From Hermatobates lingyangjiaoensis (taxonomy: Eukaryota; Arthropoda; Insecta; Hemiptera; Hermatobatidae), in the NCBI GenBank assembly GCA_026182355.1, contig JAPFBL010000321.1:124001-188000 (forward strand): a stretch of 64,000 bases of DNA. The letters run 5' to 3'. Below the pieces are notes generated by a model. That model was not told where the DNA came from. It ran no database searches and worked only from the letters and a program-made list of their open reading frames with translations. Positions 55,501 to 58,035 of this stretch are shown in pieces. Positions within the stretch are counted from its first letter, which is position 1; the number at the start of each line of letters is the position of its first letter. The position numbers and the translations under genes are program-made.

Positions 55501-57018
55501 ATTTTACCCTAAAATGAGTAAATAGCATATAATAACTGATTGCATTACCTTAGATCTTAGCTCTTTAAATCGAAACGCGTTGTTTATATGATTACACTTC
55601 TATATGTGGAGACTTGTTCATTAACATTTTACCCTAAAATGAGTAAATACCATATAATAACTGATTGCATTACCTTAGATCTTTGCTCTTTAAATCGAAA
55701 CGCGTTGTTTTTATGATTACACTTCTATATGTTGAGACTTGTTCATTAACATTTTACCCTAAAATGAGTAAATACCATATAATAACTGATTGTATTGCCT
55801 TAGATCTTAGCTCTTTAAATCGTAACGCGTTGTTTTTATGATTACACTTCTATATGTTGAGACTTGTTCATTAACATTTTACCCTAAAATGAATAAATAC
55901 TATATAATAACTGATTGCATTGCCTTAGATCTTAGCTCTTTAAATCGAAACGCGTTGTTTTTATGATTACACTTCTATATGTTGAGACTTGTTCATTAAC
56001 ATTTTACCCTAAAATGAATAAATACTATATAATAACTGATTGCATTGCCTTAGATCTTAGCTCTTTAAATCAAAACGTGTTGTTTTTATGATTACACTTC
56101 TATATGTTGAGACTTGTTCATTAACATTTTACCCTAAAATGAATAAATATTATATAATAACTGATTGCATTGCCATAGATCTTAGCTCTTTAAATCAAAA
56201 CGCGTTGTTTATATGATTACACTTCTATATGTTGAGACTTGTTCATTAACATTTTACCCTAAAATGAGTAAATACTATATAATAACTGATTGCATTACCT
56301 TAGATCTTAGCTCTTTAAATCGAAACGCGTTGTTTATATGATTACACTTCTATATGTGGAGACTTGTTCATTAACATTTTACCCTAAAATGAGTAAATAG
56401 CATATAATAACTGATTGCTTTACCTTAGATCTTAGTTCTTTAAAACTCTTCATTAATGCTAGGGATTATTATTATTTATTGAGGGCGATTGGAGTACTGC
56501 GTCCTTAGAATTATTGTACTTCCACTCCTTCTTTACTTAAAGTACCCCAGTTAGCTTCAACACCTCCAAGAAGCTCAGCACTTTTCCTGGGTCCAATGGT
56601 AAAAGTTCTTCTATAGTTTTGTTGAGTGTTTCGAAGCACCTGCCTCTGTGTACCACAATGGCTTCATAGTCATCTAGTAGAATCAGCACAAATCATCATT
56701 GATAATGCCCATTCTTTGCAGATGACTATTAAGTTTGCACTGACCCTTTGCTAGGGGATTTACAAGGAATACATTTCATACTCAACCAAAAAAAAAAAAA
56801 AACAAGCAAGATGATTTCTTCATAATTCTTTAAGAAATATTAATTTTTTTTTTTAGGTCCAACATAAAGCTAAAATGGCCACCGTGTTTTCTTCATCTTA
56901 TTATTCTGGTATGTCCAATAAAGCAGCCTGTCTTTTGATCCAAGAAGGTAAAATACGATTCATCAACCTCCACACGGCTGAGTACCACAAAGGCTTCCCA
57001 AAGGCGTCAATCGATTAG
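15589..57018 (+). CDS. PPP-family Ser/Thr phosphatase with N-terminal EF-hand-like region (17 exons, 768 aa)
   Basis: Seventeen exons join with matching phases and GT/AG sites and total 2307 nt, an exact multiple of three with one terminal TAG. Catalytic domain, residues about 459-750: GDLHGN (496-501), GDYVDRG (528-534), RGNHE (559-563), CCHGG (612-616) and RAHE (705-708). These supply the six metal ligands of PPP enzymes, which use two metals to hydrolyse phospho-Ser/Thr. The canonical FSAPNYC segment is changed to FSSSYYS (726-732). Residues 200-330 look like three diverged EF-hands: DVTNRGTITPLE (227-238), DISKKSRWAKNE (270-281) and a third near 308-322. Most Ca ligands are lost, so Ca binding is doubtful. 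Residues 1-180 are unrecognised. PPEF/rdgC enzymes carry EF-hands at the C-terminus, so this order differs. It is probably a soluble enzyme. Confidence 0.87.
15826..15930 (+). mobile_element. hAT-type 5' terminal fragment
   Basis: Begins CAGTGGTTCTTAACCTGGGT and continues with CTCAGGGGTTC, the typical 5' end of many hAT elements. No matching 3' end was found. A decayed ribozyme-like motif (CTGAAGA ... AAAACGCG) follows at about 15964-15998. Confidence 0.5.
16100..17240. repeat. GC-richer anonymous segment, probably repeat-derived
   Basis: Clearly richer in G/C than its flanks. 'gagtggtccaccttgggcgt' here (about 16662) resembles 13543-13562. It has no open frame with a recognisable domain and lies wholly in phosphatase intron 1. 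Confidence 0.4.
17328..17474 (+). CDS. phosphatase exon 2
   Basis: Acceptor TTTTACAG, donor GTATGT, 147 nt, phase 0 to 0. Residues 53-101, including FKTVSLLMVFRLWQ and a KKKK run. Confidence 0.75.
17475..18440. other. intron sequence without recognised feature
   Basis: AT-rich to 17940, then a G-rich part (17960-18330) resembling transposon or SINE body sequence, including (TTAG)n near 18148. No gene was seen. Confidence 0.35.
18445..18680 (+). repeat. dispersed repeat, sister of 13570-13715
   Basis: Shares 'gagatgcggcgaaagagctt' and 'aaaaggcatcaatct' with the 13.6-kb copy. Confidence 0.6.
19024..19165 (+). CDS. phosphatase exon 3
   Basis: Acceptor GTTTCAG, donor GTATAT, 142 nt, phase 0 to 1. 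Encodes TNVKVFWKPFKEVGKVEFV and ends SWSNISTTA. Confidence 0.75.
19590..19890. mobile_element. palindromic ribozyme-like cassette (GAAAGATCTTAG family) at (TA)n
   Basis: (TA)n at 19594-19646 is followed by an antisense half (CTTTCAACCGTAACAAGCGG, about 19728-19747) and then a sense half (TCTGACAAAGACCG..., about 19797-19845), ending at a second short (TA)n. Confidence 0.65.
19915..20727 (+). mobile_element. partial copy of the TCTGGAGTGG element
   Basis: Matches the first 800 bp of the element beginning at 20728 and joins it head to tail after 'caatgtaaaaaaa'. Confidence 0.75.
20728..22378 (+). mobile_element. TCTGGAGTGG element, about 1.65 kb
   Basis: Starts TCTGGAGTGGCCTACACTC (its own small hairpin), then TACTTTACTATAAGTAA. 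It ends with TTACTTATAGTAAAGTA, which with its flank forms a second hairpin before AAAAA. Other copies are at 14655-15072, 19915-20727, 40560-44345 (reverse, diverged), 57428-57640 (reverse) and 58112-60138. It contains a (CCCA)n tract at 22222-22245. No intact protein. It could be a Helitron-like or a Tc1/MITE-like element; I cannot decide. Confidence 0.7.
22522..22620 (+). CDS. phosphatase exon 4
   Basis: Acceptor CTCGCAG, weak donor GAAG|GTTTCA, 99 nt, phase 1 to 1. Encodes GFVVEMLKEHVN and LILAVWKPE. Confidence 0.75.
22975..23385. mobile_element. cluster of GAAAGATCTTAG-family ribozyme-like cassettes
   Basis: Three halves, sense (about 22995-23025), antisense (about 23205-23237) and sense (about 23293-23325), each contain CTGACGAAG..., a GACCG/CGGTT stem and GAAA or a one-base variant. 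All end in TTTGATCATTGAT next to (TA)-rich DNA. Confidence 0.65.
23390..23545. repeat. (TATG/TA)n and (CA)n microsatellites
   Basis: Tatg/tata repeats run to about 23490 and are followed by cacacaca/cactca repeats at 23504-23545. Confidence 0.9.
23657..23783 (+). CDS. phosphatase exon 5
   Basis: Acceptor CTGAAG, donor GTATAT, 127 nt, phase 1 to 2. Encodes EQEELVRAFLSACQPHLL and FKKFTADTF, likely the helix ahead of the first EF-like loop. A (CA)n microsatellite lies about 110 bp upstream. Confidence 0.75.
24149..24190. repeat. (TA)n microsatellite
   Basis: Uninterrupted alternating T and A of about 40 bp. Confidence 0.95.
24233..24420 (+). mobile_element. PLE N-terminal fragment, plus strand
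   Basis: A decayed ribozyme-like start (CTGAAGACAGCAGAAACATG, near 24242) is followed in frame by SLFRKLEKHMKKHVSAKYGL and then IF before TIYI at a (TA)n. It is the mirror image of the minus-strand fragment at 24445-24555. Confidence 0.6.
24445..25060 (-). mobile_element. PLE tandem junction: C-terminus, UTR, ribozyme-like motif, N-terminus
   Basis: On the minus strand, 25060-24960 translates as TLRASEEALISLLGG, then RSAPGLNLNR and a TGA. This resembles the end of a GIY-YIG endonuclease domain. After about 330 bp of UTR comes a hammerhead-like core (24632-24606), then EKIEKLVKKQVSAKFGV and FNNVCVKEGLLPKFTNI running into (TA)n at about 24445. This is the order expected at the joint between two tandem PLE copies. 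Confidence 0.65.
24606..24632 (-). ncRNA. hammerhead-like core at the PLE junction
   Basis: CTGATGA, one extra base, stem GAATG/CATTC with a five-base loop, then GAAACATG on the minus strand. Confidence 0.45.
25070..25141. mobile_element. end fragment of the GAAAGATCTTAG family at (TA)n
   Basis: TTTGATCATTGATTGTTATTTCACG and 'tgggaaatctt' precede a (TA)n of about 38 bp (25104-25141). Confidence 0.55.
25318..25446 (+). CDS. phosphatase exon 6 (EF-like loop 1)
   Basis: Acceptor GTTTCAG, donor CAG|GTATTC, 129 nt, phase 2 to 2. Encodes LADVTNRGTITPLEFLAI and ends AQAKYIF plus a split Arg. The last part and the donor are repeated 90 bp downstream. Confidence 0.85.
25486..25575 (+). repeat. 90-bp tandem duplicate of the end of exon 6 with a second donor
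   Basis: 25396-25485 and 25486-25575 are near-identical. The second copy has the same donor, CAG|GTATTC, after 25536. Ninety is a multiple of three and the stretch from 25447 to 25536 has no stop, so use of the second donor would add 30 residues in frame (ending LSQPAAVEAQSKYIFR). Confidence 0.85.
25610..25800 (-). mobile_element. ribozyme-like cassette (ATATTTCGACCATCGTCGTC family)
   Basis: Minus-strand core: CTGATGA, C, GAC/GTC stem and GAAA, within about 25714-25740. Flanked by 'gatagcacacagatagacac' and by a short (TA)n at 25613. Sisters are at 31.37, 32.23, 46.43 and 52.69 kb. Confidence 0.6.
26152..26271 (+). CDS. phosphatase exon 7 (EF-like loop 2)
   Basis: Acceptor ATTCAAG, donor GTAAGT, 120 nt, phase 2 to 2. 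Encodes YYDISKKSRWAKNELEAFI and a basic RKGKK. Confidence 0.85.
26397..26685 (-). mobile_element. tRNA-derived SINE with internal insertion
   Basis: Same family as 9117-9560. The box-B region reads GGGTTCGATACCC on the minus strand near 26620-26635. About 60 bp resembling the 13.6-kb repeat is present inside, near 26490-26560. Confidence 0.7.
26935..27440. mobile_element. GAAACGCG-family cassette with triplicated antisense half
   Basis: The left end GAGTGGCATTTACTCACA matches the family end. The antisense half (from TCCACACATAAAAAACAAGC to TTCGTGTTCATCTTCAGG) is repeated three times, starting near 27001, 27108 and 27222. The sense half lies at about 27345-27415. It sits in phosphatase intron 7. 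Confidence 0.7.
27636..27764 (+). CDS. phosphatase exon 8
   Basis: Acceptor TATTTCAG, donor GTAAGT, 129 nt, phase 2 to 2. Encodes DTELQMNADIPLNQFILAVK and ASDFFKVDKSFLDF. Confidence 0.85.
27855..27898 (+). CDS. phosphatase exon 9 (44 nt)
   Basis: Small exon; acceptor after a T-run (TTTTAG), donor GTATGA, phase 2 to 1. Encodes GEIVREPRASTSNA. It is accepted because it restores the phase between exons 8 and 10. Confidence 0.75.
28239..28748 (+). mobile_element. hAT transposon remnant with 8-bp target-site duplication
   Basis: Ends are CAGGGTTGTCCAAAG and ...TTTAGACAACCCTG. The flanks are GTGTAGAG (28231-28238) and GTATAGAG (28749-28756), an 8-bp duplication with one change, as hAT elements make. 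Inside, from about 28350 to a stop near 28512, lies LCEAAFSAMKSIKSKERNLL and then SLEACLRLALTSVD. This resembles the C-terminal dimerisation region of hAT transposases. All N-terminal and catalytic parts are deleted. Confidence 0.85.
28807..28920 (+). CDS. phosphatase exon 10
   Basis: Acceptor ATTCCAG, donor AAG|GTCAAT, 114 nt, phase 1 to 1. Encodes LVKAEPARSSGKYSIAHHV and IGGLIEVDTMDRLQ. A hAT remnant ends 58 bp before it. Confidence 0.8.
29190..29300 (+). mobile_element. ribozyme-like fragment (GGATGTCGAAATATCGAAG family) at (TA)n
   Basis: (TA)n at 29187-29207 is followed by CTGATGA, C, GAC/GTC stem and GAAA (about 29218-29239), then 'agtgagttctgtag'. Same family as 12.94 and 47.21 kb. Confidence 0.6.
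29455..29640. mobile_element. palindromic cassette (AAAATTAGAGACTG family)
   Basis: An antisense half near 29468-29510 and a sense half near 29564-29600 (CTGATGA, stem with GTTCAAC, CGAAAATTAG). Followed by a short (TA)n and a GAAAGATCTTAG-family end that almost reaches exon 11. Confidence 0.6.
29707..29873 (+). CDS. phosphatase exon 11
   Basis: Acceptor GTTTTCAG, donor AAG|GTTACT, 167 nt, phase 1 to 0. Encodes SPSLQDITFKTKISDINFDY, a KKGK run and FTWEK. A ribozyme-family fragment ends about 20-50 bp upstream. Confidence 0.8.
30173..30316 (+). mobile_element. GAAAGATCTTAG-family ribozyme-like fragment plus (TA)n
   Basis: Sense core at about 30190-30222 (CTCATGAAG, GTCCG/CAGTT, GAAAG), then TATTGTGGTTTG and a (TA)n of over 50 bp. 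Confidence 0.6.
30317..30520. mobile_element. palindrome carrying a PLE N-terminal fragment
   Basis: The arms (about 30317-30368 and 30443-30500) are near-perfect inverted copies. The plus strand of the right arm translates as ITFNKTCINEGLLPK and runs into (TA)n. Confidence 0.65.
30618..30645 (+). ncRNA. hammerhead-like core (GAAACGTTGG family)
   Basis: CTGAGGA, one extra T, stem GTCTT/AAGAC, then GAAACGTTGG. It is flanked by inverted copies of a 'ctcggagtttggtca' sequence (about 30582 and 30678). Confidence 0.45.
30716..30970. mobile_element. (TA)n and palindromic cassette (AAAATTAGAAACTG family)
   Basis: (TA)n at 30716-30758. The arms 'ttcaatgtacataaagaaac' (30758) and its reverse near 30930-30950 enclose CTGAAGA, C, GGTT/AACC and GAAAA at about 30869-30892. 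Confidence 0.6.
31090..31222 (+). mobile_element. decayed PLE N-terminal fragment at (TA)n
   Basis: Shares 'gtaacaaaaaggtcttgaatgcagaaaccg' type sequence with the 48.06-kb fragment (VNAETA region) and ends NIFNNIYI at a (TA)n. Confidence 0.5.
31351..32315. mobile_element. 0.97-kb PLE palindrome (two C-terminal ends, back to back)
   Basis: 31351-31788 is the reverse complement of 31868-32315 with few differences; the spacer is 79 bp. On the plus strand, the right arm reads LKQIPESNNNVTLRDSEEAY and then ARSSPGLNLNR-stop (31978-31980). About 250 bp of UTR and a ribozyme-like core (32234-32255) follow. The left arm has the same on the minus strand. The near-identity of the arms suggests a recent origin. 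Confidence 0.75.
32234..32255 (+). ncRNA. hammerhead-like core
   Basis: CTGATGA, one extra C, stem GAC/GTC with a GATG loop, then GAAATATCG. The stem is only three pairs, so it is a weak candidate. Confidence 0.35.
32313..32341. repeat. (TA)n microsatellite
   Basis: Borders the right end of the PLE palindrome. Confidence 0.95.
32342..34020. other. intron sequence, mostly unremarkable
   Basis: AT-rich. Two decayed ribozyme-like pieces are visible: CTGAAGAAGGAC...GTTTGAAACGAG near 33261-33290 and CTGAGGAAGACG...GTTCGAACATC near 33757-33790. No gene was seen. Confidence 0.5.
34045..34156 (+). CDS. phosphatase exon 12 (founder of the satellite)
   Basis: Acceptor TTTTCTTTTCAG, donor CTTG|GTAATA, 112 nt, phase 0 to 1. 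Encodes SIQVEQILRNEPRMVPVSS and CYVLG, the strand leading into GDLHG of exon 13. The whole exon is the first unit of the 127-bp tandem array. Confidence 0.9.
34400..37950 (+). repeat. higher-order duplication in the satellite (2 x 14 units, 1,778 bp)
   Basis: Diagnostic variants recur exactly 1,778 bp apart: 'aggtcaacc' at 34543 and 36321; 'gaatgtaacaag' with 'gctcgtc' near 35254 and 37032; the order of ctcaatgct, caaagct and caatgat variants is the same in both blocks. Confidence 0.9.
38262..38950. repeat. about 78-bp tandem repeat, nine diverged copies
   Basis: The core 'tgtaggtcaaaagctttgac' recurs near 38273, 38351, 38430, 38506, 38586, 38665, 38741, 38818 and 38898. It is older and more diverged than the adjacent 127-bp satellite and unrelated in sequence. 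Confidence 0.9.
39036..39273 (+). CDS. phosphatase exon 13 (GDLHG, GDYVDRG, RGNHE)
   Basis: Acceptor TTTTTCTAG, donor GTAAGT, 238 nt, phase 1 to 2. It carries three of the signature motifs in order, plus VFWTNGIELTPGSVVFL. Confidence 0.95.
39330..39545. mobile_element. (TA)n plus ribozyme-like fragment
   Basis: (TA)n at 39333-39370. Then a core at 39452-39479, then 'gtgagtctttgttg' and another short (TA)n. Confidence 0.6.
39452..39479 (+). ncRNA. hammerhead-like core
   Basis: CTGAGGA, one extra C, stem GACCG/CGGTT (one G-T pair) with a CCATTA loop, then GAAATATTG. Confidence 0.45.
39586..40148. mobile_element. palindromic PLE-like cassette (GAAACGTCGG family)
   Basis: Arms 39586-39813 and 39922-40148 are inverted copies. 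Each contains CTTGAAAATGC...TTTGGCGAAACGTCGGC or its reverse, a degraded ribozyme-like motif, and an outer 'caaggggttcttgaggattt' end. Confidence 0.65.
40173..40500. mobile_element. palindromic PLE N-terminal fragment pair
   Basis: On the minus strand, 40253-40185 reads NQVETDIQFLKACIEEGLLP and then TFTNI into (TA)n. On the plus strand, 40340-40490 holds CTGAAGA, T, GGTG/CACC stem and AAAACATG, then the same protein up to QFLK before (TA)n. Confidence 0.65.
41720..42330 (+). repeat. left arm of inverted repeat
   Basis: Reverse complement of about 43390-44055, with scattered differences and small indels. Ends near 'agagtggatagtctaagc'. Confidence 0.85.
43390..44055 (-). repeat. right arm of inverted repeat
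   Basis: Pairs with 41720-42330. The loop of about 1.06 kb is AT-rich and contains an internal element-like start at 43200-43240. Confidence 0.85.
44350..45450. other. intron sequence without recognised feature
   Basis: AT-rich. A 64-codon frame at 45061-45255 has no recognised domain, start context or splice sites. Confidence 0.4.
45470..45850. mobile_element. palindromic GAAACGCG-family cassette
   Basis: Left end GTAGTATTTACTCATTATAG, antisense core near 45554-45581, sense half near 45730-45765 (CAAAACGCGTTGTTTATACC), right end TTTTTACCCTACA. Same family as 3116-3369. Confidence 0.7.
45851..46255. other. intron sequence, nothing recognised
   Basis: AT-rich. It contains a short stray piece of the 'gatagcacacagatag' cassette family near 46091. 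Confidence 0.4.
46260..46610. mobile_element. two adjacent cassettes: GAAAGATCTTAG family (palindrome) and CGACCATCGTCG family
   Basis: (TA)n at 46260-46280; inverted TTTGATCATTGAT ends at 46281 and 46345; (TA)n at 46390; then ATTTCCACCATCGTCGTCATCAGG (46463-46486, minus-strand core with one change) and its inverted flank near 46530-46560. Confidence 0.6.
46620..47120. other. intron sequence, nothing recognised
   Basis: AT-rich sequence without repeat or coding signal that I can name. Confidence 0.4.
47125..48225 (+). mobile_element. Penelope-like element fragment, N-terminal end
   Basis: Opens with (TA)n (47128-47157), an antisense ribozyme-like core (47213-47234, with CCGATGA for CTGATGA) and a second (TA)n (47279-47328). 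At 48045-48195 the plus strand translates as LLFQLNSVSRRLDSERIESL, then KIVNAETAV and TCLKEDLLPIYTNI. The same layout is found on the minus strand at 12428-13030. Confidence 0.65.
48230..49365. other. intron sequence, nothing recognised
   Basis: Very AT-rich and low in complexity, with no coding or repeat signal that I can name. Confidence 0.4.
49370..49620. mobile_element. palindromic GAAACGCG-family cassette
   Basis: Antisense half TTTCAAACACTTTGTGTTCA (about 49385-49412); sense half CTGACGATGAGCAC...GAGTTCGAAAC (about 49477-49505); right end TGTGTAAATACTGTACAATT. It ends about 170 bp before exon 14. Confidence 0.65.
49786..49888 (+). CDS. phosphatase exon 14
   Basis: Acceptor AATTACAG, donor TCT|GTGAGC, 103 nt, phase 2 to 0. 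Encodes ECLKKFGKEFGQDVWKAIN and FDSMPVAALIDNS, the usual PPP segment before HGG. Confidence 0.9.
49944..51010 (+). mobile_element. tRNA-derived SINE split by a long insert
   Basis: The head (GGGGGCTAGGTTAGCAC..., box B GGGTTCGATACCC) and body to about 50095, and the tail from about 50880 (CACTTGGGTTAGTCAAAATT), belong to the family at 52046-52265. The 780 bp between them are foreign or family-specific and include a hairpin repeat. Confidence 0.65.
50377..50790. repeat. tandem repeat of about 103 bp with a hairpin in each unit (A-B-A-B)
   Basis: Hairpins start near 50378, 50482, 50584 and 50688. The first is a perfect 10-bp stem (ACTGATAAGG / CCTTATCAGT). The others have one mismatch each. 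All share GGTACT...ATTCCCT in the loop. Units 1 and 3 resemble each other, as do units 2 and 4, so the true period is about 206 bp. Confidence 0.75.
51060..51870. other. intron sequence, nothing recognised
   Basis: AT-rich, no coding or repeat signal that I can name. Confidence 0.4.
51872..51970 (+). mobile_element. truncated tRNA-derived SINE head
   Basis: GGGGGCTAGATTAGCTCAG (box A-like), GGGGTTCGATCCC (box B-like). The copy stops after CTGGCCCTGAATATATTCA. Confidence 0.7.
52046..52400 (+). mobile_element. best-preserved tRNA-derived SINE
   Basis: GGGGGCAGGTTAGCTCAGTGG (box A), TAGGTCCGGGGTTCTATCCC (box B), body GATTTATTCACGTGGGAGG, tail TTGAGTTAGGCAAAATTTAG, then the long tail shared with 13895-14040. 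A functional tRNA is unlikely because the acceptor stem does not close. Confidence 0.75.
52465..52870. mobile_element. PLE palindrome and CGACCATCGTCG-family cassette
   Basis: (TA)n at 52467-52500. Arms 52501-52536 and 52590-52626 are inverted copies. The right arm continues on the plus strand as SFNKTCI-stop-EGLPPKFTNI. Then a minus-strand ribozyme-like core (about 52725-52750) and a small inverted GCAGGACTCTTCGC flank follow. Confidence 0.6.
53137..53276 (+). CDS. phosphatase exon 15 (CCHGG)
   Basis: Acceptor GTTGCAG, donor AG|GTATCG, 140 nt, phase 0 to 2. Encodes LFCCHGGVPPPWLCPNIS and ends LLWNDPV plus a split Arg. Confidence 0.92.
53515..53790. repeat. G-runs and possible DNA-transposon end
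   Basis: Two G homopolymers (about 53531-53543 and 53765-53773). The first is followed by TCCACCCCGGGTGACACG, a sequence often seen at ends of DNA transposons that open CAGTGG. Only weak support. Confidence 0.35.
54296..54360. repeat. short inverted repeat (possible miniature element)
   Basis: TGTGCCAATCTA and TAGATTGGCCACA are inverted copies around a GC-rich core (CGCGCGC...GGCGCAAGCGC), 125 bp before exon 16. Confidence 0.5.
54486..54663 (+). CDS. phosphatase exon 16 (RAHE)
   Basis: Acceptor TTTTCAG, donor ATG|GTACAA, 178 nt, phase 2 to 0. Encodes a KRRGTAHMFNASALEKFL stretch, then LTHLLRAHEVVDCGF. Confidence 0.92.
54945..55110 (+). mobile_element. GAAACGCG-family half cassette
   Basis: A sense core (54957-54983), then the family's TGTGTGGAGACTT, TTTTACCTCAAAATGAG and TAAATACCACACAATGACGG end. 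Confidence 0.7.
54957..54983 (+). ncRNA. hammerhead-like core, well preserved
   Basis: CTGATGA, one extra T, a perfect 6-bp stem (GAACAC/GTGTTC) with an AAA loop, then GAAACGCG. Confidence 0.5.
55302..55328 (+). ncRNA. hammerhead-like core, well preserved
   Basis: CTGAAGA, one extra A, the same 6-bp stem (GAACAC/GTGTTC) with a TAC loop, then GAAATTCG. Confidence 0.5.
55476..56440 (+). repeat. 125-bp minisatellite derived from the GAAACGCG cassette
   Basis: AAATCGAAACGCGTTGTT or variants recur at 55571, 55696, 55821, 55946, 56071, 56196 and 56321, exactly 125 bp apart. The unit keeps the GAAACGCG end, the TGGAGACT motif and the TTTTACCCTAAAATGAG end but has lost the CTGANGA half. It lies in the last intron of the phosphatase gene. 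Confidence 0.92.
56857..57018 (+). CDS. phosphatase exon 17 (stop codon)
   Basis: Acceptor after a T-run (TTTTAG), 162 nt including TAG at 57016-57018. Encodes ATVFSSSYYSGMSNKAACLL and ends FPKASID. Confidence 0.9.
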   Translation, partial: VQHKAKMATVFSSSYYSGMSNKAACLLIQEGKIRFINLHTAEYHKGFPKASID

Positions 57019-57022
57019 CCTA

Positions 57023-57028
57023 AATAAA
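57023..57028 (+). terminator. possible polyadenylation signal AATAAA
   Basis: AATAAA lies five bases after the stop codon of the phosphatase gene. It would give a very short 3' UTR. Function is inferred from position only. Confidence 0.4.
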
Positions 57029-57084
57029 CTTGTTATTTCTTGTTTTCTTATAACTTTCATTAAAACTTCAACAGTTTAGGCACA

Positions 57085-57215
57085 GGAAATATAAAAAGAT
57101 TTCACATAAATACGTGAAATAACAATCAATGATCAAACCACAATAAGAAATGGGAAAACAAGACTAAGATCTTTCAACCGTAACAAGCGGTCTTCGTCAG
57201 AGTCAAAAACCCAAC
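57085..57215 (-). mobile_element. GAAAGATCTTAG-family ribozyme-like fragment
   Basis: The minus strand reads CTGACGA, A, GACCG/CGGTT stem, GAAAG within about 57170-57200, then TTTGATCATTGATTG. It lies 70 bp after the phosphatase stop codon. Confidence 0.6.
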
Positions 57216-57427
57216 TCACTCACTGATACAATACAATAGACTGATCTATCAGCATAACTCTAAAATTACGAACAGTATTTTTTGATTTCCTTATATTGAA
57301 ACAGCCATCAATTACAAATTTTGAGGGCACATCTTCAATTTACTATAAAAATAATACTTATAAATCCTGAAACAATTGTAAATATCAGGAAATTATACAG
57401 TAATAATTTTTCCTGAGATATATTACT

Positions 57428-57640
57428 TTACTATAAGTAAAATATAGTGATCGTGAAAAACTTTGATCTCGAGATTTTGACGGAATTATATGTTTTGAGG
57501 TCACAAAAGTCGTTTTATGAAGTTTTATCAATGATGTCTGTGTGTATGTGTGAGTTTGTGGGTGGGTGGGTGAGTGTGTTAGCATTGCTTGTTACCTCGC
57601 TACGGTTCAGAATATTTGATGGATCAAGTTGATATGTGTG
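57428..57640 (-). mobile_element. terminal fragment of the TCTGGAGTGG element (reverse)
   Basis: Reverse copy of the last 210 bp of the element: TACTTTACTATAAGTAA, then the (GGGT)n tract (about 57559-57572) and GGATCAAGTTGATAT. Confidence 0.7.
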
Positions 57641-58027
57641 TGTGTGTGCGTGTGTGTGCGTAACATTTGTAAAAAAAATAATGGATTACTTTCTTTGAAG
57701 TCTTTTCGATGCATAACTTTTTAGATGTTTAGAGATAAAAAAAATAGATATTCTCACTTTCTTTTAAATAAAATATATTTTTTTTTATTTTCAAGTTTTA
57801 TAGGAATATTTATCATAGTATCGTCATTGAAACACTGAGGATCGTAAAAAGGAGTAAAAGAGTAAAATTGGCTTTTCAATGATGGTATATAGGAATCATT
57901 ATTCAAAATGCTTGGATCAATTTACTCCAGTTCTATAGTTATTTAAAAAAAAATATTCCTTTTACTTTTTTTCATCTTTTATTTTAAGTAAAATTTTCGT
58001 TTAAATTTTGCTCTAAACTTGTTTTTC
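57641..58027. other. AT-rich, nothing recognised
   Basis: Opens with a (GT)n run to about 57660; no gene or repeat was recognised after it. Confidence 0.4.
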
Positions 58028-58035
58028 GTCTACCT

